14,687 bases of DNA, from the NCBI GenBank assembly GCA_016873525.1, contig VGXD01000019.1, positions 1 to 14,687 on the forward strand. Direction: 5' to 3'. The translations under genes and the position numbers were made by a program. This stretch comes from Nitrospira sp. GTDB taxonomy: Bacteria > Nitrospirota > Nitrospiria > Nitrospirales > Nitrospiraceae. Positions 7,259 through 13,466 of the stretch are shown here, piece by piece. How positions within the stretch are numbered: the first letter of the stretch is position 1; each line of letters opens with the position of its first letter. The notes beneath the pieces were generated by a model. That model was not told the DNA's origin and searched no databases. It saw nothing but the letters and a program-made list of their open reading frames with translations.

Positions 7259-7689
7259 TGTACCGAGACCCTTCCGGTGAGGCTCACGGTCAGGCGCCGT
7301 TGCTCGTGACGACGGTTTGCCAATGTGATCGTGGTCGGGCTGGCCGAGCGGCCGCTAGGATAAAAGATCACCGAGGCGCCATTGGACAACTGTTCGACGA
7401 CCAGGCCCGTCTTCCGGAAGTCGTATTGCCGCAACGGGGTTCCCGGCGCATCGGCACGTTCGGCGACCACCATCGCCCCGCCCGGCTCGAATCGCACCCG
7501 CACCCGTTCACGCCTCAGCATCGACAGCGCGCGGGCGGCGCGAAGCTCGGCCGCCAACTCCGTGGTCACCGCCTGTTCCTGCTGCCGCGATGCCGCGGCC
7601 AGAAACCCTTCCCCGGCAAAGACCAGCATCAGGCTGGCCACCCCCATCACCATCATCAGCTCGACCACGCTTGCGCCTCGCTCCGACAT
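7255..7689 (-). CDS. FimT/GspH-like minor pilin
   Basis: A 144-residue prepilin with a very short leader: MSERG|ASVVELMMVMGVASLML, glutamate at +5, alanine at +1 instead of the usual Phe or Met. The C-terminal part (FYPSGRSASP, then LTVSLTGRVSVQ at the end) matches the GspH/FimT fold ending of minor pilins, which initiate pilus or pseudopilus assembly. The ATG at 7689 was chosen for its strong AGGAGGGAG site six to nine bases upstream and for placing the leader at the terminus; the open frame continues 52 codons further but reads unlike protein. It overlaps the PilV-like gene by 4 bases, so the two are co-translated. Confidence 0.85.
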   Translation of the reverse strand: MSERGASVVELMMVMGVASLMLVFAGEGFLAAASRQQEQAVTTELAAELRAARALSMLRRERVRVRFEPGGAMVVAERADAPGTPLRQYDFRKTGLVVEQLSNGASVIFYPSGRSASPTTITLANRRHEQRRLTVSLTGRVSVQ

Positions 7690-7743
7690 GGCTCCCTCCT
7701 GACACGGTGGATTCATGAAAACCAGAAACACCTCGGACCGATC

Positions 7744-7758
7744 CCAAGTTTCGTGCCA
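7744..7758 (-). promoter_or_regulatory. Sigma-54-type promoter candidate for the pilin operon
   Basis: The minus strand reads TGGCACG-AAAC-TTGG, matching the -24/-12 consensus TGGCACG-N4-TTGC at all positions except the last C. GG and the -12 element have the required spacing. Transcription would begin near 7732, about 43 bases before the FimT-like ATG. Several type IV pilin genes use sigma-54. The rest of the 285-base gap up to 7974 shows nothing else I can name. Confidence 0.5.
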
Positions 7759-7974
7759 CGCGTCGCGGGGAACGGACGGCAAGCAAGGCGAGGGGCCGCG
7801 ACAAGCTGAAAGTGCCGTAGAACAAAGCAGATGGTGATGGGGCAAAACCGCAGAAGCCGGCCGGCGGCTGAACGATGGCTAGGACGACGCGTTATAGATC
7901 GGATACGGAAGAAGAGGATTCAGATACAGCCGGGGAGAAGGGGCAGGGATGGTGGTTCGTGCGTCAAACACCGC

Positions 7975-8757
7975 TCATGGTGGTCCCATGAGAAATCCCA
8001 GGTACCAGGTCAGCACTTCCCGGTGAAACAACAGGGCCACCACAGCGCCGAGAGCCAGGAAGGGACCGAAGGGCAGGTACTGATCCCGACGCAGCACCTT
8101 GCAGAGGATCAGCCCGACTCCCACCACCGACCCGACCACGGCGCCGACCAGAATCGTCAGGACCGTCGGCTTCCATCCGAGAAACGCTCCGATCATGGCC
8201 AGGAGCTTAATATCTCCGCCGCCCATCCCTTCCTTCCCGAACAGGTAGGGGCTGACCCAGGCCAGGCCCCACAAAAGACCGCCGCCCAGGCCAAGGCCCA
8301 GCACCGAGTCGAGCAGTCCGATGGGGAGAATCGTTGCCGCGCAGACCAGGCCCACTGCGATGCCCGGCAGAGTGATCGCATCGGGGATGATCCGGTGGGT
8401 CAGGTCGATGCAGGTGATGACTAGAAGGGCGGAGAAAAACAGCGCGTAGACCGCAGCGGGCCAGTCGGCCCCGAACCACCAGAGGATCACGCCATAACCG
8501 ACCCCGTTGATCGACTCGATGAGGGGATAGCGCCAGGCGATCGGCGCGCGACAGGCTCGGCATCGGCCCCTCAGCAACAGATAGCTGACCAGCGGGACGT
8601 TATCGTAGGGCGCAATCGGCGCGGCGCAGGAGGGACAATGGGAAGCCGGCCACACGACCGACTCGTGCCTGGGCAGACGATGGATGCAGACGTTTAAAAA
8701 ACTCCCGACGAAGGCGCCGACCGTCCCGGCGAGAAGGTAAGGCATCATGGGCGGCAT
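7975..8757 (-). CDS. pilD: Bifunctional prepilin peptidase / N-methyltransferase
   Basis: A 260-residue polytopic membrane enzyme that cleaves type III leaders and methylates the new pilin N-terminus. The N-terminal methylase domain has its two Cys pairs, CPSC at 41-44 and CRAC at 66-69. The aspartyl protease core has D118 in CIDLTHRIIPD and D182 in GMGGGDIKLL, the variant of the GxGD motif. About seven hydrophobic helices are visible. The natural substrates are probably the two pilins downstream. Starts at 8757, 8748 and 8745 are all possible and none has a ribosome site. A TACAAT at 8756-8761 just before the gene could give a nearly leaderless message starting at 8748, but I could not find a good -35. 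Confidence 0.93.
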   Translation of the reverse strand: MPPMMPYLLAGTVGAFVGSFLNVCIHRLPRHESVVWPASHCPSCAAPIAPYDNVPLVSYLLLRGRCRACRAPIAWRYPLIESINGVGYGVILWWFGADWPAAVYALFFSALLVITCIDLTHRIIPDAITLPGIAVGLVCAATILPIGLLDSVLGLGLGGGLLWGLAWVSPYLFGKEGMGGGDIKLLAMIGAFLGWKPTVLTILVGAVVGSVVGVGLILCKVLRRDQYLPFGPFLALGAVVALLFHREVLTWYLGFLMGPP

Positions 8758-8812
8758 TGTATCGCATTTCGACGGTTTTCGAGCCGGGGCTGTCTCGACC
8801 GCTTGCGGATTT

Positions 8813-8857
8813 CATTTACTTGCTTACATTTACATTGCTGGCCCGCCCTGCTATACT
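8813..8857 (+). promoter_or_regulatory. Sigma-70 promoter of the LuxR-type gene with overlapping direct repeat
   Basis: TTTACA (8829-8834), a 17-base spacer and TATACT (8852-8857) form a near-consensus promoter; the start would lie near 8864, giving a leader of about 75 bases. CATTTACTTGCT (8813-8824) and CATTTACATTGCT (8827-8839) are direct repeats, the second covering the -35 box. They could be an operator for the LuxR-type protein itself or another regulator. Confidence 0.6.
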
Positions 8858-8937
8858 TTTTCCCTGTTTGCCGGCACCGCTCACTGAGCGCCGACATTGA
8901 TGGTTGATCGAGGACGAAGAAGAAGGAGCAGCAGCAG

Positions 8938-9216
8938 ATGCGTAGCAGGCCGACGACGACACGCCCAGGAAAGAAAAAGACTCCGGCTGCCACTCCCCAG
9001 AAACGCAAGCGCCCCGAGGCCCTGACCAGCCGGGAACATCAGATCCTGCAGCTCATCTGGACCGGACTCAAAAACAAAGAAATCGCCCACCGCCTGAAGA
9101 TCAGCGTCAAGACGGTCGAAGCCCACCGCGCCAACATGATGAAAAAAGTCCGGGTGTCCAACACCGCCCAACTGCTCAAAGCGTCCATCCAGGGCGGGAT
9201 GATCAAAGTCCGCTGA
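8938..9216 (+). CDS. Stand-alone LuxR-type (GerE) DNA-binding protein
   Basis: A 92-residue protein made almost only of a GerE helix-turn-helix. A basic tail (1-27, rich in Lys, Arg, Pro, Thr) is followed by LTSREHQILQLIWTGLKNKE, then the recognition helix around VKTVEAHRANMMKK at 57-70 and the closing AQLL.A. No receiver or ligand-binding domain is present, so control must come from expression level or a partner protein. AAGGAG nine bases before the ATG fixes the start. It is the only plus-strand gene here and diverges from pilD, so the shared 180-base spacer may let it control both genes; that is inference. It resembles the output domain of NarL-type response regulators. Confidence 0.85.
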   Translation: MRSRPTTTRPGKKKTPAATPQKRKRPEALTSREHQILQLIWTGLKNKEIAHRLKISVKTVEAHRANMMKKVRVSNTAQLLKASIQGGMIKVR

Positions 9217-9233
9217 CCGACTCCGGGCAGCGA

Positions 9234-9992
9234 TCAGCCCAGGCGCTGCCGCACCACCTCGAATAACACAACCGCCGCCGCCGCCGCCACATTCAGGGAA
9301 TCGACGTTGCCGCGCATGGGGATGGCGACGCGGTCGTCGCACTTTTCCAACACGCCGGGCCGTATCCCTCTGCCCTCGCCGCCCAAGACCAACGCCACCG
9401 CCCCCCGCAGATCCAAGGCCGTGTAGGACTTGGGAGCCTGCGGAGCCAACCCATAGACCCATAGCCCCTTGGTCTGCAACCACTCGATCAGCCGGCTGAT
9501 GTTCGAGACGCGGCCGACCAACAGGTGGTCCAGGGCTCCGGCGGAGACTTTGGCCACGGTTCCCGTGAGCCCGACCGAACGACGTTCGGGGATGAACACC
9601 CCGTGGACTCCGGCCGCCTCGGCGGTTCTGAGGATGGCGCCGAGATTGTGCGGGTCCTCGACCCCGTCCAGCACCAACACGAAGGGCGGTTCGTTGCGCC
9701 GATTCGCATAGTCCAGAATCTCCTCCGGCTCGCTGTACGTCTTGGCGGCGACCAGGCCGACGACGCCTTGGTGCCGCCCGTCCGGCACCAGCCGATCCAG
9801 GGCCTGCCGCGGTTCGATCTGCACCGGCACCCCCGCCGCCCGCGCCAAGGCGACCAGCTCGGCAAATTGCTTGTCGCGCCGGATCACCAGCAGTTTCAAC
9901 AAGGGCCTGGTCCCGGCCCGCAACGCCTCCCGCAAAGCATGGAGGCCGTAGAGCAGGTCGGGAGCGTTACCGCTTCCAGCGGCTGGTTCCAT
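9234..9992 (-). CDS. rlmB: 23S rRNA Gm2251 2'-O-methyltransferase RlmB (TrmH/SpoU family)
   Basis: A 252-residue SPOUT methyltransferase. The N-terminal SpoU substrate-binding domain begins LLYGLHALREALRAG. The three trefoil-knot motifs follow: DPHNLGAILRTAEAAG at about 113-128 with the conserved N and R, VLGGEGRGI at about 202-210, and IPMRGNVDSLNVAAAAAVVL at about 224-243. It methylates G2251 in the P-loop of 23S rRNA. The start at 9992 has GAGGA about nine bases upstream and gives the normal N-terminus; it overlaps the cysS end by 26 bases. Next to cysS is a common position for this gene. It converges with the LuxR-type gene, 17 bases away, with no terminator visible between them. Confidence 0.93.
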   Translation of the reverse strand: MEPAAGSGNAPDLLYGLHALREALRAGTRPLLKLLVIRRDKQFAELVALARAAGVPVQIEPRQALDRLVPDGRHQGVVGLVAAKTYSEPEEILDYANRRNEPPFVLVLDGVEDPHNLGAILRTAEAAGVHGVFIPERRSVGLTGTVAKVSAGALDHLLVGRVSNISRLIEWLQTKGLWVYGLAPQAPKSYTALDLRGAVALVLGGEGRGIRPGVLEKCDDRVAIPMRGNVDSLNVAAAAAVVLFEVVRQRLG

Positions 9993-11427
9993 CTGGTCGG
10001 TCCTCGATTGTAATGCCTTGTGAAGCAAGTTCGGCTCTGATTTCATCAGCGAGTTTGAAGTCTTTCTTCTTCTTGGCTTCGATTCGCTCAGCAAGTCTCG
10101 TTTCAATTGCTGAGTCAGGCATTCGTTCTTCCTTCAATGCCGTGACAGCCTCACGTGCTATCTTTTTTAGCGGATTGAACTGCCACGTATTCAACTGGAA
10201 CAATCCGAACACGTCACCAAGGGATCTGAACTTTTCTCTTGCCGCCTTCCTTGCCTCCGTCGATAAACCTTTCTGGATCAGTTTGTTTATTGCGCCACGC
10301 AACTGCTGAAGTGCGGCCAACGCGACAGGCGTATTAAAATCATCGTCCATGCCATTTTTAAAAGTCACTTCGGCAAAACCAATATCAAACGGAAGTTCGT
10401 CATCAGCCCCCGAGGAACTCTGCCCCGCTTCCGCCAGCCGTTTGAAGAGATCATAAAATCCGTCCAGGACATTCTTGGCTTCGCGAAGGCCTTGATCGGA
10501 AAAGTCCAGCGGGCTTCGATAATGAGTGGTCAAAAGAAAATAGCGCAGGATTTCGCCCGTGATGGCCTCAGGCCATTCGGATTTCTCGAAGATCTCTCGA
10601 ATCGTAAAGAAGTTCCCCAGGGACTTGGACATCTTCTCCTGGTTGATCTGTACGAAGCCATTGTGCAGCCAGTAGCGGGCAAATTCCTTGCCGGTGGCGG
10701 CACAAGATTGGGCGATCTCGTTCTCATGGTGCGGAAAAATGAGATCCATCCCCCCGCCGTGGATGTCGAAGGTCTCGCCGAGATGTTTCATGGCCATGGC
10801 CGAACATTCGATGTGCCAGCCTGGCCGGCCCGGCCCCCAGGGACTTTCCCAAGCCGGCTCGCCGGGCTTTGCGCCTTTCCAGAGGGCGAAATCCATGGGG
10901 TGCCGCTTGCGCTCATCCACCTCGACGCGGGCGCCGGCCTGCAGATCCTCCATCTTTCGTTTCGAGAGCCGGCCATAGGCTCCGTACCGCTCGACCTGGA
11001 AATACACATCCCCATTGACTTGATAGGCCACGTCTTTGCGGATCAGTTCCTGGACCAGCCCAATAATCTCGGCCATGTGTTCCGTGGCTTTCGGCTCCAC
11101 TGTGGCCGGTTTGATGCCCAACCGCCCCATGTCACGATAATAGGCCTCGATGTATTCGGCCGTGATTTCTTGCCAGGGCTTGCCGCGCTCATGGGCCCGC
11201 TTGATGATCTTGTCGTCCACGTCCGTGAAGTTTTTCACGAAGGTGACGGAGAACCCGCTGTATTCGAGGTGGCGCCGAATCACGTCGAAGACGAGGGCGC
11301 TGCGGGCATGGCCGATGTGACAATCGTCGTAGACCGTCACGCCGCAGACGTACATCCGCACGGTCCCCGGCACCAGGGGCTCGAAGGGGTCTTTGCGACC
11401 GGTCAGCGTGTTATGGATTCTCAGCAC
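9967..11427 (-). CDS. cysS: Cysteinyl-tRNA synthetase
   Basis: A 486-residue class I synthetase that charges tRNA-Cys. HIGH is at 37-40, KMSKS at 265-269, and the zinc ligands are C28, C208, H233 and E237 (in FPHHENE). The C-terminal DALR and anticodon-binding regions are complete, with the usual ending (ADEIRAELASQGI.IEDRPDGT.W). Length is near the family norm (about 460-490). The start is GTG at 11427 with no clear ribosome site, 15 bases after the surE stop. From about KMSKS to the end, G+C drops to about 49% by hand count over 10021-10620, against about 66% over 10861-10980, and the codon third positions become A/T-rich. Confidence 0.97.
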   Translation of the reverse strand: MLRIHNTLTGRKDPFEPLVPGTVRMYVCGVTVYDDCHIGHARSALVFDVIRRHLEYSGFSVTFVKNFTDVDDKIIKRAHERGKPWQEITAEYIEAYYRDMGRLGIKPATVEPKATEHMAEIIGLVQELIRKDVAYQVNGDVYFQVERYGAYGRLSKRKMEDLQAGARVEVDERKRHPMDFALWKGAKPGEPAWESPWGPGRPGWHIECSAMAMKHLGETFDIHGGGMDLIFPHHENEIAQSCAATGKEFARYWLHNGFVQINQEKMSKSLGNFFTIREIFEKSEWPEAITGEILRYFLLTTHYRSPLDFSDQGLREAKNVLDGFYDLFKRLAEAGQSSSGADDELPFDIGFAEVTFKNGMDDDFNTPVALAALQQLRGAINKLIQKGLSTEARKAAREKFRSLGDVFGLFQLNTWQFNPLKKIAREAVTALKEERMPDSAIETRLAERIEAKKKKDFKLADEIRAELASQGITIEDRPDGTSRWKR

Positions 11428-11442
11428 GGCAATCCGATTGGG

Positions 11443-12312
11443 TTAAGGTTTTGAGGCCGCCCGTTTCCTTGGTCTGGTCCTGCCGTCGGCAGCGGACGGT
11501 CGGCGGCTCACTCCGGACTTGCGCAAGGACGGACTCGGTCCCAGTCCCCTCCCGCTCTTGAGCATCGGCTCCCACTGCCGGAGTTGCGCCAGCGCGTCGT
11601 AATGCGTGATGTCGAGGTGGATGGGCGTGACCGACACCAACCCGCGCCGCAACGCGTCATGGTCGGCGTCCTTGCGCCGCTCCCACGACACGCGGGTGCC
11701 GGCAATCCAATAGTATTTCCTCCCGTGGGGGTCCACCTTTTCGACGATCGGATCCTCGAACCGGCGGCGGCTCAGACAGGTGACCTTGACGCCGGCAATG
11801 GACCGCCTCGGGCGATCCGGCACGTTTACGTTCAGCAAGGTCTCGGCCGGCAACCCCAAGCGAAGCACCGCCTTGGCCATGCGTCGGGCATAGAACGCGG
11901 CCGCCCCGAATTGAAAGTTCCGGCCGTCCCGACGCCCCTCTTGAGAGACCGCAATCGAGGGCACGCCCAAGATCGTGCCTTCCAGCGCCGCCGAGACCGT
12001 CCCCGAATAGGTCACGTCGTCTCCGAGGTTCACGCCCCTGTTGATGCCCGACACAATCAGAGCGGGCATCCTGCGCAAGATTTTTTTGACGGCCAGGTTG
12101 ACGCAGTCGCTCGGCGTCCCGTTGATCGAGAAAACCCTCGGCCCCAGACGATTGATCCGGAGCGGCTTATGCAGCGTCAAGGCATGGCCGACGGCGGTTC
12201 GTTCGCGATCCGGCGCCACCACCCAGACGTCCCCCAACCGGCGCAGCGAAGCAGCCAAGGCGTGGATCCCCGGCGAGTCGATGCCGTCGTCGTTGGTCAC
12301 CAAAATATCCAT
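11443..12312 (-). CDS. surE: 5'/3'-nucleotidase SurE
   Basis: A 289-residue metal-dependent nucleoside monophosphatase. The N-terminal MDILVTNDDG gives metal ligands D8 and D9. PDRERTAVGHALTL puts Thr at position 39 where E. coli has Ser. GTPSDCVN (about 65-72) and SGINRGVNLGDDVTYSGTV (from about 88) are diagnostic, with N91 as metal ligand. The body ends near residue 250. About 40 more residues, rich in Arg, Ser, Pro and Lys, form a basic nonconserved tail. The start at 12312 matches the family; the open frame continues upstream through the terminator and is not coding there. It heads a run with cysS and rlmB. Confidence 0.95.
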   Translation of the reverse strand: MDILVTNDDGIDSPGIHALAASLRRLGDVWVVAPDRERTAVGHALTLHKPLRINRLGPRVFSINGTPSDCVNLAVKKILRRMPALIVSGINRGVNLGDDVTYSGTVSAALEGTILGVPSIAVSQEGRRDGRNFQFGAAAFYARRMAKAVLRLGLPAETLLNVNVPDRPRRSIAGVKVTCLSRRRFEDPIVEKVDPHGRKYYWIAGTRVSWERRKDADHDALRRGLVSVTPIHLDITHYDALAQLRQWEPMLKSGRGLGPSPSLRKSGVSRRPSAADGRTRPRKRAASKP

Positions 12313-12336
12313 GCCGGGATCGCCACGCCTCGAACA

Positions 12337-12362
12337 TAAAAAAAGCTGCGCGGGGCAGCTTT
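12337..12362 (-). terminator. Intrinsic terminator after tRNA-Pro, before surE
   Basis: On the minus strand AAAGCTGC (12362-12355) pairs perfectly with GCAGCTTT (12349-12342) around a 5-base loop, followed by more T residues. This 8-bp stem with a U-tract is a textbook rho-independent terminator. It ends only about 25 bases before the surE ATG. Confidence 0.85.
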
Positions 12363-12382
12363 CGGAACGTACTCTGTGCCGA

Positions 12383-12442
12383 GTGAGTGGCGATCGGGAG
12401 GACACCGCTCCGATGCCCGCCCCATCACTCGCCACGCATCAC
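12383..12442. repeat. Inverted heptad arrays between tRNA-Pro and surE
   Basis: The plus strand carries GTGAGTG, GCGATCG at 12383-12396. The minus strand of 12415-12442 reads GTGATGC, GTGGCGA, GTGATGG, GGCGGGC. Units resemble those at 420-515. Between the arms ATCGG (12393-12397) pairs with CCGAT (12410-12414). The arms match less well than at 420-515. Confidence 0.5.
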
Positions 12443-12452
12443 CGTCTTTGTA

Positions 12453-12529
12453 TGGTCGGGGCGGGGGGATTTGAACCCCCGACCTCTCGCACCCCAAGCG
12501 AGTGCGCTACCGGGCTGCGCTACGCCCCG
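12453..12529 (-). tRNA. tRNA-Pro, anticodon GGG
   Basis: A 77-base cloverleaf on the minus strand. The acceptor stem CGGGGCG pairs with CGCCCCG, followed by discriminator A and an encoded CCA (12455-12453). The D-arm reads GCGCAGCCCGGTAGCGC. The anticodon stem CTCGC/GCGAG encloses loop TTGGGGT, so positions 34-36 are GGG. The T-arm has GGTTCAAATC. It reads CCC and CCU codons. I found no convincing promoter directly upstream; it may be read from the IHF/MerR operon. The terminator at 12337-12362 closes it. Confidence 0.97.
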
Positions 12530-12543
12530 ACTGAGCTTCGCGC

Positions 12544-12647
12544 CATCAGCGTTCAGCAATCAGCTTTCAGGAGAAACCAAACAAATGCCTGTGCCTTCCT
12601 TCCCCTTTATCTCACTCCGCAATGCCGATGGCTGACGACTGATCGCT
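12544..12647. repeat. Inverted GCTGA heptad arrays between merR and tRNA-Pro
   Basis: CATCAGC, GTTCAGC, AATCAGC run in tandem at 12544-12564, so the minus strand reads GCTGATT, GCTGAAC, GCTGATG. The opposite orientation follows at 12631-12644 as GCTGACG, ACTGATC. The arms could fold together across about 65 bases that show no other feature. The right arm ends at the stop codon of the MerR-type gene. Confidence 0.6.
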
Positions 12648-12649
12648 TT

Positions 12650-13000
12650 TCACCGATCGTAGGATTCGAGAATTTTGAGAATGGCCAGCAGATTGCCCCT
12701 CATGCGCTTGGCCACGTCCCGTGGCTTCACGGATCGGCCGCCGATTCGACTCCGCTTGGTCCAAAACTGTTTCACACCGGCCAGCGTATGCCCCTCGTCG
12801 TAGAGCATGCGCTTGATCTCCAGAACCGTTTCGATGTCCCGCTGCACGTAGAGACGCTGGTTGCCTCGGCTCTTCTTGGGCTTTAGGAAACTGAACTCGG
12901 ACTCCCAAAAACGCAAGACATAGGCGGGAAGCTTCGTGATGGCACTGACTTCTCCAATTTTATAGAACAGCTTGGTGCCCAGCCTGGGCTCAGCCGCCAT
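12650..13000 (-). CDS. MerR-family transcriptional regulator
   Basis: A 116-residue protein with an N-terminal winged MerR helix-turn-helix: YKIGEVSAITKLPAYVLRFW (13-32), wing residues KSRGNQRLY, then ETVLEIKRMLYDEGHTLAGV (57-76). A short basic tail follows. There is no cysteine or other effector-binding domain, unlike metal-sensing MerR proteins. As far as I recall, this short type regularly follows the IHF gene in many bacteria; its target is unknown. GAGGG seven bases before ATG 13000 supports the start. It lies 41 bases after the IHF gene, probably in the same transcript. Confidence 0.9.
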   Translation of the reverse strand: MAAEPRLGTKLFYKIGEVSAITKLPAYVLRFWESEFSFLKPKKSRGNQRLYVQRDIETVLEIKRMLYDEGHTLAGVKQFWTKRSRIGGRSVKPRDVAKRMRGNLLAILKILESYDR

Positions 13001-13041
13001 CAGCGACCCTCGCGCTCGTTCGGTAAGACATGCCCCGGCCG

Positions 13042-13320
13042 TCAGGGCTGATTGACGTACTTCTTGAACACCTGGCTTGGACGGAAGGTGACGACCCGGC
13101 GCGGCGTAATGCCGATTTCTTCGCCTGTCCTGGGATTCCGGCCTTTCCTGGCCCCCTTGCTGCGCACCACGAAATTCCCAAACCCGGCGATCTTGACGGC
13201 TTCGCCCTTCTGGAGGACGGCTTTCAGCAGATTCAGGATGAACTCCACGATGTCCGAAGCTTCCTTCTTGGAAACCCCGACCTTCTCATAGATCTCGTTG
13301 GCGATATCTGCCTTTCTCAT
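13042..13320 (-). CDS. ihfA: HU/IHF-family DNA-bending protein, closest to IHF alpha
   Basis: A 92-residue nucleoid protein. MRKADIANEIYEKVGVSKKE forms the N-terminal helices; GFGNFVVR (47-53) and GRNPRTGEEI (60-69), with the intercalating proline at 63, make the beta-arm. The ending TFRPSQVFKKYVN is also typical. It bends DNA, often together with sigma-54 promoters. ATG 13320 is the normal family start, with GGGGGGAGG immediately upstream; the in-frame ATG at 13353 would add 11 unusual residues. Telling the alpha subunit from HU or beta rests on the EKVG.SKKEA pattern and the MerR neighbour, so the symbol is less certain than the family. Confidence 0.93.
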   Translation of the reverse strand: MRKADIANEIYEKVGVSKKEASDIVEFILNLLKAVLQKGEAVKIAGFGNFVVRSKGARKGRNPRTGEEIGITPRRVVTFRPSQVFKKYVNQP

Positions 13321-13362
13321 GCCTCCCCCCGGGCTTCTCCTCAGAACATCCACTTACAGACA

Positions 13363-13384
13363 CGGTTCAGACCACGCTGAACCG
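13363..13384. promoter_or_regulatory. Perfect dyad in the leader of the ihfA-merR transcript
   Basis: CGGTTCAG (13363-13370) and CTGAACCG (13377-13384) are perfect inverted copies around a 6-base centre. The dyad starts roughly ten bases after the predicted transcription start. No T-run follows on the minus strand, so it is more likely an operator or leader hairpin than a terminator. Confidence 0.6.
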
Positions 13385-13400
13385 CCTAAATTTTCGCCAT

Positions 13401-13429
13401 AAATTACGTGAGGTTATCGGCCAAGTCAA
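13401..13429 (-). promoter_or_regulatory. Sigma-70-like promoter for ihfA-merR
   Basis: TTGACT (13424-13429), a 17-base spacer and TAATTT (13401-13406) on the minus strand. The -35 box is five of six; the -10 box is weak. The start would be near 13394, about 75 bases before the ATG. The local A/T-rich stretch between two GC-rich genes supports it. Confidence 0.55.
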
Positions 13430-13466
13430 GAGATTTCAAGAATGGCTGAGAATCGCCCGGTTCCCG

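Noticed and set aside
5366..7309. Open frame of 647 codons on the plus strand
   Set aside because: It runs antisense across phoH, the spacer and the pilins; its translation is low-complexity His/Arg/Pro-rich with no motif.
7690..7845. 52-codon upstream extension of the FimT-like pilin
   Set aside because: The sequence is unlike a prepilin leader, and a strong ribosome site precedes the internal ATG at 7689.
7864..7905. TATAAC on the minus strand as a sigma-70 promoter for the pilins
   Set aside because: No acceptable -35 box at 16-18 bases upstream.
9217..9233. Bidirectional terminator between the converging LuxR-type gene and rlmB
   Set aside because: Only 17 bases with no hairpin and T-run on either strand.
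8881..9483. Minus-strand frame opposite the LuxR-type gene
   Set aside because: Glycine-rich, no family; the plus strand has promoter, ribosome site and a clear GerE domain.
9993..10106. 38-codon upstream extension of RlmB
   Set aside because: It overlaps cysS coding sequence; ATG 9992 has a ribosome site and gives the normal length.
12313..12435. 41-codon upstream extension of SurE
   Set aside because: It passes through the tRNA terminator and a repeat; the family starts at MDILVTNDDG.
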